NCBI GenBank assembly: GCA_025765595.1
Contig: JAIVFH010000303.1
Coordinates: 1-30,378, forward strand
Origin: Obelidium mucronatum
Taxonomy: Eukaryota; Chytridiomycota; Chytridiomycetes; Chytridiales; Chytriomycetaceae
Length of the DNA: 30,378 nt
Direction: 5' to 3'
Shown here: positions 19,262-29,671 of the stretch, in pieces
Numbering within the stretch: position 1 is the first letter of the stretch
Layout: each line of letters begins with the position of its first letter
Notes under the pieces: generated by a model
What the model saw: the letters and a program-made list of their open reading frames with translations, nothing else
The model's database searches: none
What the model was told of the DNA's origin: nothing
Translations under genes and position numbers: made by a program

Positions 19262-21643
19262 ATGAACAAGTTGGGCGCGAGTGATCTTTTGTCTTATGTG
19301 AGCGAGAATATTCCAAAATCGAAGCGGTTCTCGACGCTGTCTCAGCTTGGTTTGTTCCTCATCAAGAAGGCATACTTCTGAACAAAAAATAAATAGAGTT
19401 ATCCAGCGTGTGGAGAGATACAACTGCGTACATTTGTCAGCAAGTAACTAATAAGAAGGTGAACTCTTTAGCTATTCTTGGATTTGCGACACGTCTCTTT
19501 TTTTTAACCATCAAACTTGCATGTCTCCCAAAAAAGAGCATCAATTTCCCTGGCGTTGGATCCTTTTACATGAAGAAAGTAAAAAGCGTTTCTGTGACTG
19601 GAGATACTGCCGACACGTCTGTGCCTTGTTTTGTTCCAGCAAAGTCTTGGGAAAAGATTCCTGGCTACAAAGTGCCCGCATGGAACGTGACAGGTTTGCT
19701 TCTAAAAAGAAAAAAAAGAAGAGCAATCCTGGGTCGTTTAAAAAAAAAGCGGTACATTATTTTAGGCTCAAACAGTGCAGAGCCAATGAATTTTGCCGCA
19801 ATTGCAGGACTGAGTGGATTCAGTCGTGACGATGTCGAGCCAGGATTAAGAGACATTGTTCACGCGCTTTTTCTTGTTTTAAAACGAGGAAGTAACGTCA
19901 GTTTGTTGTTTGCTGATATGGGGAGACTCATTTTCCGAAATCGTGAAATCAAGTTTTGGTACGTCCAACAGTTTTGAAAGCGATTTCAAATACTCATAAA
20001 AGAAACCCACAAACTATTCTTCCCCCCCGAAAAAAAGTTTCACAGCAGAATTTTTGGAACTGATTGCGACGGGATCGTACCGTGCCCCAGAGTAAGTTTT
20101 GTGATAGCATCAAGCATTCGGATATTTTTTACTAATTGACGCGACTATAGAATTCTGGTTAAAACCAATGCAAAGCCGCTCACTGCAGCGTCGCCAGCCA
20201 TAATTCCTTCCACCACTTCAACCAAAGAACATCAGGAAGCTATCCCTGAAGAAATCTCGGAGGATCACGCAAGTTCGGGCCATCATCATGGAAATACTCA
20301 CGAGGAAGCTCACCAGGATCAGAAAAACGCAGCGTCGCAACCACATGGACAGCAGCAACAGCAGCAACAACTTCAACAGGCGGAACAGACACCAAAAGAC
20401 CCTAAACAAGAAGAGTTGGATGAAATCGAAAGACTTGCGATCCTGCTTACTACTCGTGGAGGTAAACCAACCGGCGATGAATAAACCCATCCTCATGCTC
20501 CGCAAAAAACGAAACAAAACGACAGACACGCACACCCATCCACACGCTGGAAACCGCCTATGGAGTGACGCGAAATGCCCAATCTGTCGTCAAAAAAGCC
20601 AAGAGGTGGTTGACTTGAAAGATCGACTCACAGAGCGTGAAAAATCGCAAGATAAAATGCTGCTGCTGCTTTCTTTGGAAGTGGACCGCGAATATTTAAA
20701 GAGAACGCGGGAAGTGGAAATGAAGAAAGTGAAGGCTGCGATTGGGACTGCCATGTATAACCATGCGGAAGCGCTGGAGAAGGTTATTTTGCTTGTTTCT
20801 TTAAAACAAACACTTAATTCTTCTTCGCATTGAAATGTTTTAGGAAATCAAGAGAAAGACTGAGAAAAAGAACTTGCCTCTAGGAAACATGTTTGAAAAT
20901 AGAGATCCAGGACCGGATAGAGTTTTGCAGGCAAAAGAGTTGAGAGCCGGACTTCACGATCAGGTTGGAGAATTTGGTGTTTGAGAGATCATACTTGTCC
21001 TTATTCTTTTGTTCGAAACTAGATTACAATCAAGAGGACCAGACGATTGCGTGATAAGCATGCAAAAGACATTGAAGACCGCGAACTTAACGAGCGCCTT
21101 TTGAAGGAGTTTAGTGATGTTTCTACTATATTTTTTCTCTATATTGACTGTTGATGACAGATTCAAAACTGCCGAAGTTCAGAACCACTTTGACAAGCTC
21201 CGCCGCCGTCAGCAACAGCAAGAAGCATTAACAGAGCAAATGGCTCTGGAACAAATGGCACGCAAGCGCGAAGCGATTCTTGAGCCAATGACAGAAAACT
21301 CGTTTGCACGCAGTGAAACGCTCATGTTCTTGTATCAGAAGGAAAAAGCAAAGCAGTTGTATCAAGAGCAATTGGCGATTTTGAAGCAACGGCGAGAGTA
21401 TGAAACAAGAGTTGCGGATATGGAGAAGAACCATTCTTTGGAGCGGCTGGCATTGTCTAGGAAGGAGTTGAGTTTTCAGATTCAACTGATTGTCACTGAC
21501 ATCTGGCAATTTGTTTTGCTAGACTTCAAAAGGATATTCAAACGATGAAGCAATCCAATTTCAACACGCGCAAGAACCTTGAGAATACATGGGGCGTCCA
21601 GAAAGTACAGCGGGAGCAAGCGCAAGCCGCTTTGGGGTACTAA
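19262..21643 (+). CDS. CCDC81: CCDC81-like HU-domain / coiled-coil protein
   Basis: Eleven exons: 19262-19349, 19397-19458, 19537-19693, 19766-19958, 20038-20091, 20151-20461, 20526-20782, 20844-20963, 21023-21108, 21161-21466, 21523-21643; 584 residues. CCDC81 is a centrosome/cilium-associated protein of animals with two eukaryotic HU domains and a long C-terminal coiled coil. Here HU1 runs from LSSVWRDTTAYICQQV through INFPGVGSFYMKK; HU2 spans EPMNFAAIAGLSGF to LLFADMGRLIFRNREIKF; a Gln/His-rich linker follows; then CPIC (C306, C309), matching the CxxC of CCDC81, and a charged coil to ...QAQAALGY. An upstream in-frame ATG at 19196 would add 22 hydrophobic residues; I prefer 19262. Its 3' end is duplicated at 24243. 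Confidence 0.85.
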
Positions 21644-21836
21644 ATGTTCTATCGATTTTCTTTAACAATTCTACTTCAATTCGTTATTATATTCGCTGTT
21701 AATTTTGTGTAATTTGATTGATTTGATACAACACAACCGAATAAATTAAACCGATCAAAAAGTCAGCCTATCCGTCTAATGGAAGCAAGAATTGCCAGTC
21801 TCCACGGTAAGTAGAGGGCGAGAGCATATGCAAGTT
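21255..21836 (+). repeat. Direct repeat, left copy
   Basis: This holds the end of CCDC81-like exon 10, intron 10, exon 11, the 3' flank, and a full copy of the first exon of the downstream CH-domain gene. It matches 24243-24718 at roughly 94 percent by eye, apart from a 4-base and an about 100-base deletion in the right copy. The two copies bracket the minus-strand gene at 21875-24172. Confidence 0.9.
21779..21806 (+). pseudogene. Orphan copy of the CH-gene first exon
   Basis: The 28 bases from ATG encode MEARIASLH plus one base and are followed by an intact donor GTAAGT, exactly like 24661-24688. No exon 2 follows locally; the next sequence is the 3' end of the oppositely oriented gene. It is either a dead duplicate or an alternative first exon that would need to splice about 3 kb downstream to 24765, over the minus-strand gene. 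Confidence 0.7.
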
Positions 21837-21874
21837 ACCGAATCGATATCTAAAGGAACCATAAATATATTTGT

Positions 21875-24172
21875 TCAGTTTCTCTTTTCAACAACCACAT
21901 TGTATCCAAGGGCTCGGCCACCTTCCACAATCAAACCGCCAAACACAGCACCCACTCCTCTCAGTACAATTCTCAATACATTCCCAAGAGACAAGTCGAC
22001 ACCTTGAGATAGAGCGCGTTCGGCCCGATTGCCAAAAAACAGGACTGCATAGGCAAGAACCATTTTCTGTACCTTTTTGGCTTGTCGCAAGAAGGCTGCT
22101 GGATCCTTGATATACAATGCAACCATCAGCAATACAGAATACAAGCCGGCAGCCCGCATTCTCCTATAAAATCTCGACAATAAAGTTGATACTCCAATCG
22201 GCGACTGTGATCCAGGACTTGACACAACTGAAGTGGATCCATTCGCTTGTTTAGCGCTTGTCATGAGATGAGAGAGGTGGTTTCGTTGCATTATGACAGC
22301 AGGTTGTTTCTTAATTATCGAAGCGTTTGGATGCGAGTTGGTTGGAATCTTCATCAGAGCTGGTGAATTGTGACCCTGATGCTGACCACCCACGTTCCCT
22401 AAATTTGCCGCGACATTGGTAGGAGACGCAGACGGAACATATCGGTAAGCATTCGGTTCGGTTCTAATACACAAATAATGTCAAAACACACACACATACA
22501 CACACGCACAAAAAGTCTTCCGACTCACTCCACGATATTTAAATATCTCATAGGATCCGCGCCACTTCCTCGAATAGGGCATTCCACAACGTTTCCGTAT
22601 CCGTTACGTTCAATATTCGCTGAAGTGGCATCCATAACAAGCAGAAGCCCATTTTGCTCATTTTCAACCACAACCCAGTTCACGGGCTCGTCATTGGTGG
22701 GTTCTTCATCGTCTTGATACCGATCATCTGTATTTTCGTACTCGGCGTGTGTATTATTTCCTGCGTATATACCTCCATTGTTGTCGTAGTAAAGGCCGTC
22801 TTGGGAATACGTTGGTTCGTTATACATTTCTCCGGCATAAGGATCGACGGCATGCAACGGATGTATCATGTTTCCAAATTGACGTTGCTGATCTCCTACA
22901 GGGTAGTATGCAGTACTATCGCCATCACTTGGTGTGACATGTCCAAGTCGCGTTGGCGGACGTCCAAGTTGTTCCGACGATACAACAGAAAAATTCAAGA
23001 CCCGTCCATTTTCATCAATATAGACAGTATCCGGTGTTGGCTGAATGACTGGTTGTCGGGAATTTGCTAAAGCCGGGGAATTAGCCGAGGAAGAGGGGAT
23101 AGACTGATTTTGCTGAGCTCTTTGATAGTATCGCGGAATATTCGAATTTGAATTCTGATGTGTTAGGGATTCCAGACTTTTTGTCGATAACGAGAAGCAT
23201 CTGAGAGAATTCCAGAACTATTCGTGTGAGGCGGGAAGAAACTATTATTATTAGAGGAATTGTAAATTTGATCCAGAAATTGATTTCTCGGTTGGTATTG
23301 ACTATATGACTGCTGGGGTGTTGGTGGTGGTGGGCGTTTGTCTAGAGATTGTTTACGAGTGTCTAAACGCTTCAAGGACTGTGATCGTAGAGTCTCTTGA
23401 TGAGTAGGATAGAGTGGGGGGATATTCATGGTGTGCTCGTTTGGATATTGCATTCTTTGCTGCACTGTCGCTCTCAAGTTTTCGTGTGACATCAAAACAT
23501 TTGCAGATCTTTCAGACTGATGAGAATGAATGCTGGCTGATGAGGATTGCAAGTATTCGGAATTTTGCCTTCGTATCGAACTGTTTTATGGTTGAGAGAC
23601 ATGTGGGTTTTTACCTTCATAACAATAAGGATCCAACCATACCTCTGGAATCTGGAAATACGAGGACTCTTTATTCTTTTGAGGTGCGCATTGTCCTTAT
23701 TGCTTGGCGGCTGGATGGGAGCCTTGATGATTGTGGATTTTGGTGAAGGGTTGGATGTAACGGGGCTGCTGAATGTATGAACAGAATCATTCGACGGATC
23801 CCGCATAAGTAACTGAATGTGACAAGAGAAGTGTTATAAACTTGAGTCGTTAAAACATGGTTGGGTGATGATAAACACCTGAGTTCGAATTCTTCTATTA
23901 CGTTCCTCGAGGAGACGTCGCTGCCTCAATGCATTAAACTGCGCCGCATCTAGCGCCTGTCCAAATAAATTATCGATAGAGTTGTTGGTTGAATTTGTAT
24001 TTGCTGGTTTCTGATGTTCGCTTGCTTCTTGAAAGTCTGCTTCGTCTTCGGATGAAGAAGGTGAAAAATGAGTATTCGGCTGATTTTTACTGATTTGAGG
24101 CGCTGGGGTGGACCGTTGCTCTACTTCTGGAAAGGCACCGATAAGAGGTGAAGTCACAGAAGCACTCATCAA
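21875..24172 (-). CDS. Unrecognised 675-residue protein with hydrophobic C-terminus
   Basis: Five exons: 24172-23879, 23812-23643, 23568-23178, 23112-22529, 22463-21875; phases agree at every junction. No family recognised. The N-terminal 570 residues are low-complexity and rich in Ser, Asn, Gln and Pro (SSSEDEAD, KRPPPPTPQQSYSQY, SSNNNSFFPPHT), with a Tyr/Asp/Asn-rich acidic middle (EYENTDDRYQDDEE). The last 90 residues contain a hydrophobic helix (LYSVLLMVALYIKD), an amphipathic segment and a second apolar stretch (VLRIVLRGVGAVFGGLIV), suggesting a membrane hairpin near the C-terminus. Intron 4 (22528-22464) carries an AC/TG microsatellite. The gene lies reversed between two direct repeats of neighbouring sequence, so it may have arrived by insertion. 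The exon 3/4 junction (donor GTCTGG) is the weakest. Confidence 0.7.
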
Positions 24173-24242
24173 CTATTTTTAGAACACAAGTTTTTATACA
24201 AGTGAGACGCGTGAAACTCAACTCCATGTGGTCCAAGGAGAG

Positions 24243-24529
24243 ATGGCACGCAAGCGCGGATTCTTGAGCCAATGACAGAAAACTCGTTTGCACGCAGTGA
24301 GACGCTCATGTTCTTGTATCAGAAGGAAAAGGCAAAGCAGTTGTATCAAGAGCAATTGGCGATTTTGAAGCAACAGCGAGAGTATGAAACAAGAGTTGCG
24401 GATATGGAGAAGAACCATTCTTTTGAGCGGCTGGCATTGTCTAGGAAGGAGTTGAGTTTTCAGATTCAACTGATTGCTAACACTGGCATCTGACAATTTG
24501 TTTTGCTAGAAATCAAAAGGATATTCATG
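24243..24529 (+). pseudogene. Truncated copy of CCDC81-like 3' end
   Basis: This corresponds to the second half of CCDC81-like exon 10 (EPMTENSFARSETLMFLYQK onward) and intron 10. It has no upstream exons, a 4-base deletion near 24258 that shifts the frame relative to the parent, and exon 11 is cut after about 14 bases (near 24529) by a deletion of about 100 bases. It cannot make the parent protein and is a by-product of the duplication. Sequence divergence from the parent is low, so the event is recent on an evolutionary scale. Confidence 0.85.
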
Positions 24530-24718
24530 TTCTATCGAATTTCTTAAACAATTCTACTGTAATTCGTTAATATATTCCCTGTTAATTTTGTGTAATTGGA
24601 TTGGTTTGATACAACACCAACGAATAAATTAAACCGATCAAAAAATCAGCTATCCGTCTAATGGAAGCAAGAATTGCCAGTCTCCACGGTAAATAGAGGG
24701 CGAGAGCATATGCAAGTT
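24243..24718 (+). repeat. Direct repeat, right copy
   Basis: Partner of 21255-21836. Its left edge begins abruptly at ATGGCACGC just beyond the 5' region of the minus-strand gene; its right edge ends at GCATATGCAAGTT. It keeps the 3' flank and first exon of the CH-domain gene intact but has lost most of CCDC81-like exon 11. Confidence 0.9.
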
Positions 24719-27660
24719 GTCGGATCGAAGGAGGCTCACTTTGAATATTCTACCCCTTCCCTAGAGCAACTCACAGAAGGAGAGCCGCTCGCCCTCCTGG
24801 AGCAGCTGCAATCGGACCATGAAACGCTCACTGTTGCAGTCTCTCAGCTGCAGAGCAAAGCGGCAGGTGTTGAAGAGCGGGTGGCTCTCGTGGTCAAACA
24901 AGTAGTCAGGGACCTGCAGACCAAGATCGATGCCAGTGTGCGCAAAGAACTCGAGCGAGTTTCGACGCAGATTGTGTTTGAAGTTGGCGGCGACAAGGAG
25001 CTCGAGGCCAAGCTGGCCGAGCGGGTGCGCGACTTCAAGGCCGGCCTTGGCCTCTCGCTCGAGCTGTCGCTGGGCGATCTGCCGACGAGCGTTGGCTCGA
25101 AGGCCGCAGCGCTGTTTGTTGATTTGGTGTCCGTGGCGGAGTTTGAAAGCCAGGCGAAGCTCGAGGAACGCGCAAGCGACCTCGAAGCAGCGGCCGCAAA
25201 CACACAGCCGCCGCCAGTGGTTCCCCGCCCAGCGGCGGTTCCCGCAAGGCCGCTTTCCCTGCAAGCGACTCCCTCGGACCCGCCCCCACGACCCGCTGTG
25301 CCGTCAAAGCCACGCCCAAACACAGTTGCAGTTGTGGAATCACACGATCAAACGCCTGCTGAACAAGATTCTCATTCAGACGCGGCAGAAGTGGTCCCTG
25401 AAACAGCTTCGGAGCCAGTTGCCGAGGTGGCATCAGAAGAACACCACGAAAGCAAACCACCAGCTGTACAAGCACGAAACAAAAACTTGATGAGTGATTT
25501 GAATAGAATGCTGGCTGCTCCACCGACTAGTGCCCATCGCGTTTCTGCGACAACTAGTGGTGAAGATTTGGACAGCGAAACTACAGATTTATCTACGGAG
25601 AAGAAGGCCGATGAAGACAGTTCTCATGTCGAAGCATTGTCTGCTGAAAAGGTGGAGGAAATTCCATCTTTGGCCGAAGTCGCTGCTGCCGCGACGGCAG
25701 CCGCTACGGCAGCAGCAGCAGCAGCAACAACGACGGCAACTATTGCTCCTACAGGTGCCACGCCGGCGCCAGTTGCAGCAGTTACATCGAAAGCCTCGAA
25801 TGCATCGCTTCCAACAACTTCGAATCCGGCGCTGAATGTGTCGACTCCAGCACCACCAGTGACGCCAAAACCGGCTTCTACAACAACACCTGCACCACCC
25901 GTTGAAAAGACGGAAAAGAAGGGATTAATGGGGATGCTGAGTCATTTGACAAAATCTAGACCAAAGGCTGGGCGAGCAGCGTCCAAGAAGGGAAGCGAAT
26001 CTGCCGCTGTCGATAAGGCAGAAGTTCCAGCTGAAGCCAAGGTTTGACAGATCCATGATTCGATCGTGATAACTGAAACACAAATTATTGGCTCTTTTTT
26101 TCCAGGAGTCATCCGCCTCGGCAGATGCTTTGGCGGCAACCACATCTGCAGATGTACTGGCGCAACAAGGAGAGGAAGTACAATCAGAGCCGACAACAAT
26201 TCAGCCTGAAGTCGCAGAAGTCGAGGTTGCGGTTCAAGAACCAACACCCGTTGCTGCTGCTCCAGAATCCAACAGCGAACCCGAAGCTTTTGTTCCCCCA
26301 AGACCCCCAGTTCCAGTTCCACGCCCTCGCCCAGCCCCCGGAGGTGCAGGTGAATCCCGATCATCGGTTGTGGAATCGCGGCAAAGTATTGCTGAAGGCC
26401 GAAAGTCGCTCGTTGTTGACAACACGGCAACACCAATCACTCCAACGACGCCGTCTTATCACGCTGGAATGGTCGATATGATGACTGGTGCGCCCGCCCC
26501 GCCACCAAGACCAAGACCTGCCCCTCGCACCGAAAGCGCAGATAGGCCACTAAGTACTCTCTCTCAGACGGAATCACCACACGAAAGCTTGGAACAGGTG
26601 TCTGCTTCAAATAACGGAACCGAGGAGCAGCACACGACTAATGCGGTAACGACAGAGGATGGAGGCGATGTTCCAGCAAGACCTGTGATTCCACCAAAAC
26701 CGCCTGTTAAAAAGATTCCGGGAGTCTTTTCCAATCAACGTGGGCATAACGCGATGGCTGCACTGGCCAGCGCCATGAACAGTCGCGCTGCTAGTGTGGG
26801 TGCTGGTGCGAGGAGTAGCGTGGTTGGAGGGGAGGAACATGCCGTTACCCCATCGACACCGACTGATGCTGCTGGTGACCAAAGTCATGACGCTCATCAT
26901 GTTGAAGCTAATGGAGAAAGCGCGTCTTCAGTTTAGTACAAGCCGGAATCTGGTTATGATTTTTGATTGATTATTTGTAACTATGTCTCTGCAATTAGCT
27001 TCCGCACCACATGAGTGCCGAGGCTCTACAACCAGCACGACGACTTTCAGATAACTCATCAGCTGATCCGCATCTTCAAAGTCCAGTATTACTGGCCCAA
27101 CCATTGGTAAAAAAGAGCTTATGACTTCGTGTGTATTACAATGTCTAAAATCCACATTTAGAATATCAAAAAAGTCGCACATTCAGTTAGTGGGGATGAT
27201 AAAGCAATTGAAAAGGTTCGCGTCAAGTTATTCTATTACATTCGTCTCGTGTCTTTTTTTGTTAAACGCACCCTTTCAATTGTAGCATGCTTTAGATTGG
27301 TTGAACCTCCACCTTGCGAGCAAGGAAATAGTTGTGGATGATCTTTACACTTCTCTTGGAGATGGATTGAAGCTTATTTATGCTCTTGAGGTGAGAAGAT
27401 GAATGAATTGGGGTTATAGCTGTTGTATGCCGCAAATATGCTGATGGATCATTTTCATTAAGGACGCAACTGGTGAATCGGTTGGAAAATACAACAAACG
27501 AGCTGCACTCCCTGTACACAAAATCGACAACTGTGCAGTGGCCCTAAACTTTTTACAAAAGAAGGGAATCAACACACAGTTCATGACGCCACAGGATATG
27601 TTGGATGGGAAGAAAGACAAGATCTTGACTTTGTTTAATTACATTACCAAAAAGTTTTAA
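24661..27660 (+). CDS. Coiled-coil / Pro-rich scaffold with C-terminal CH domain
   Basis: Seven exons: 24661-24688, 24765-26041, 26106-26930, 26999-27106, 27162-27215, 27286-27390, 27463-27660; 864 residues. Residues 1-190 form an acidic coiled coil (LEQLQSDHETLTVAVSQLQ, VRDLQTKIDASVRKELERV). A long disordered part follows with SH3-ligand-like stretches (PPPRPAVPSKPRP, PPRPPVPVPRPRP, PARPVIPPKPPVKK) and an Ala-rich block. The C-terminal 118 residues are one calponin-homology domain of the CH1 type: HALDWLNLHLASKEIVVDDL, SLGDGLKLIYALE, ALNFLQKKGI. CH1 domains bind F-actin, so an SH3-linked actin scaffold is likely. Joining the CH part depends on a 68-nt intron at 26931-26998 with a TGTAAC branch; without it exon 3 would end at TAG 26934-26936. 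Exon 2 has an alternative acceptor at 24776, in frame. Confidence 0.8.
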
Positions 27661-28027
27661 AGATGGGTAGGGGGGTTTTTTTTTCTTGGAGAGTGTATTT
27701 CGGTTGGATTGTTCTCTTGCGTTTCTTGTTTGGAATATACAGTTTAAGTTTTGGGCATGGAAGTGTGGCTTTTTGATGCTTGAGCAGGAAGTTGCTCACA
27801 TGAACGAGGAAAATTTCATGTTACACATATTGACAGCATCCTTTGCAACTCTGAACAAGACTCGAGGCCATACATCATGTATGATTCGATAAAAATGAAA
27901 TGGGTTTCTTTTTCCTCCGTTAGAGGGAAGGTTAAAGGGGTAAGTTTCAGCACAAAGCCCTGAATTATTCACTGACACGGTAATTTAATCCAAGAACCAA
28001 CCAAAGCATGTGTAAGGTCCATGCACT
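27661..28027. other. Spacer, no gene seen
   Basis: About 370 bases downstream of the CH gene. Short frames on both strands have no recognisable domain. The region contains the 3' end of the CH gene and the downstream flank of the orphan exon at 28028. Confidence 0.5.
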
Positions 28028-28163
28028 TCAATGAGCTATGATGTATTCGGTACCCATTTCCTGCATAGGCCAATATACTGATTTATCAATAGCGCCGTTT
28101 TGTAAGTCGGCGAAGGCATCAACTACCCCCTGACTACCTCCATAGACGGTAATATCACCGATA
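28028..28163 (-). pseudogene. Orphan terminal exon, periplasmic sugar-binding-like
   Basis: A minus-strand frame of 45 codons ends with TGA at 28030-28028 and is preceded by a plausible acceptor (TTGCCAG, 28170-28164). Its product (SIGDITVYGGSQGVVDAF, DLQNGAIDKSVYWPMQEMG, EYIIAH) has the pattern of the C-terminal lobe of ribose/LacI-type periplasmic-binding proteins, where a G-x-D-G segment is followed by AI-x-x-G and a P-x-x-MG motif. No upstream exon of such a protein is found; the next sequence is an unrelated coiled-coil gene. I read it as a relic of a sugar-receptor-type gene. The similarity is short, so the family call is tentative. Confidence 0.45.
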
Positions 28164-28188
28164 CTGGCAAGGTATGTTTATTAGAACT

Positions 28189-28606
28189 TCAATAAGATTG
28201 GCGCCGATCCCACAATTGCAGTAACGTTGTCTCCATTGTGGCATTCTGGTGGATCAGATCAACAACCAACATTTCAAGGGTATGAATCTGATTTTGCATT
28301 TCATGGATCTCCAATGCGAGTTTGGAATCCATAGTTTGAACTTGCCTCTCGATCCACGCTGGCATGATGATCATCCTTCTCATGTGAAGGTCTGTGTTGA
28401 TGGTATAATGGTTGCGATGAAATCAGGACCCGCAAATGTGATGACGATTGTATAAGGTCTCGTGAAGCTGGTGTTCGAAAGACAATCAACGGCGGCTGTG
28501 GTATAGTATTTGTTGAGATAGGAAATGCCAAGTCGGTAGTAGCAGGTGACAATGGCATTGCTACGCTTTCAAGAGAAGCTTTCGCAAAGCTGTGTGGCGC
28601 GTCCAT
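28189..28606 (-). pseudogene. Coiled-coil gene with broken frame
   Basis: The frame from ATG 28606 (MDAPHSFAKASLESV) runs to 28301, while a second frame, open over 28383-28189, encodes a good coiled coil (LALEIHEMQNQIHTLEMLVV, TTLLQLWDRRQSY). They overlap and differ by a shift somewhere in 28330-28400. A 49-nt GT...AG segment with ATC as the next codon could join them, but it would remove part of the coil that aligns with the neighbour at 28876, so a frameshift is at least as likely. The N-terminal Pro/Ser part also resembles that neighbour. Either a decaying paralogue or a gene with an intron I could not place. Confidence 0.45.
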
Positions 28607-28875
28607 TGCTTCTTTTTTTTTTTGGATTTTCGCAGGATTTTTCGATCAAAAGTGGAGATGGCAAAACACAGAAGTGGTGATGGCCCAAACCACATTACGA
28701 ATTCTTACCACCATAACGCGCCATATCGCAAAATATATACGAGCCAGGTCAAAATTAATTTGTCCCCCTGTTTGTTTCCTCAAAGTATAACAATATTATT
28801 TAACAGCTTACTATCAATTTTATTAAAACTGGCACAGAATAGTAGATTCAAAGATTATTAAGGTTTTGGTTCTTT

Positions 28876-29514
28876 TTACATAAAAGGGAGAGAGGATGAT
28901 GCGGTGTCCGTACTATTATTGTTGCTGCTTGGCCCTGTTGTATCAAATAACAACTCTGACAAAACGTCGTCCGCGTCATCTCTCGGTCTTTTTCCAGAAG
29001 ATGTTCGATCGAAGCTCGAGTTTTGTACTGACTGCTGGGGTTGATTCATAATATCGAGCATGAATCCTTGTGTCTGCATTTGCTGGAGCCTTGTAATCTC
29101 GTTTGCCATTCGCTGCTGCTGGTTAAAAAGCTGAAGTACCATCGCTTGAAGTCCCTCCATTTGATGTTGCATTTGCGATATCTTTGCATGCAATTGATAA
29201 TCTTGGGAGGTTTGTTGGTGCCGAGTATTGTTGTCCTGGAAATGCGGAAGCTGAGGATTGAACTGCGGCAGTGGCTGGTAGTTGGAAGAAGGCGGAACGG
29301 CTTGGACAGGCGACATTGTTGGCGGGGTAGGCAAGTTTACTGTGGCCCGACGCTGTCGCACTGCCGCAGGAGACGAGTTAGATCTTGCCGGTAGAAACAC
29401 ATGCTGGTAAGCAGCACTGGCATGTAAGCCAGGCGGGGCAGTATTTCCGGAAGGGACTTCTATGCGGACCGGAGGGACGGTTATGACATGGGGAACTTTT
29501 GATTCCGCAGACAT
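28876..29514 (-). CDS. Gln-rich coiled-coil protein, intact member
   Basis: One exon, 212 residues, from ATG 29514 to TAA at 28876-28878. The Pro/Ser-rich N-terminal half (VPPVRIEVPSG, LPARSNSSPAAVRQRR, LPTPPTMSPVQ) is followed by a coil of about 45 residues (LHAKISQMQHQMEGLQ, QQQRMANEITRLQQMQTQG). The tail has a basic patch SSGKRPRDD, a short acidic-hydrophobic motif (DDVLSELLFD) and a Ser/Asn-rich end. The basic patch could be a nuclear localisation signal and the LSELLFD motif resembles a short activation-type helix, suggesting a transcriptional or nuclear role; both are inferences. No known family recognised. Confidence 0.65.
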   Translation of the reverse strand: MSAESKVPHVITVPPVRIEVPSGNTAPPGLHASAAYQHVFLPARSNSSPAAVRQRRATVNLPTPPTMSPVQAVPPSSNYQPLPQFNPQLPHFQDNNTRHQQTSQDYQLHAKISQMQHQMEGLQAMVLQLFNQQQRMANEITRLQQMQTQGFMLDIMNQPQQSVQNSSFDRTSSGKRPRDDADDVLSELLFDTTGPSSNNNSTDTASSSLPFM

Positions 29515-29671
29515 TGTCTAGTCTTCTTTTTTGGAGTGGTTTTTTTTTTTCGTCGTTCAGGGTAACAAGGGTGGCACTTTGCTTTTTGTTCAAGCCTTAA
29601 CTGACTTTTCCATTTCGGGCAACTTCAACATCAAGGGCAAAACTAAAATCAATCCAGTTACTTTTTTATTC

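Noticed and set aside
24761..25523. Long antisense frames (159-167 codons) over the scaffold gene
   Set aside because: Produced by high GC content; no motif, and the sense strand has a consistent coiled-coil protein.
27686..27978. Short frames on both strands downstream of the CH gene
   Set aside because: They lack an ATG start or domain similarity, and the two strands are equally open.
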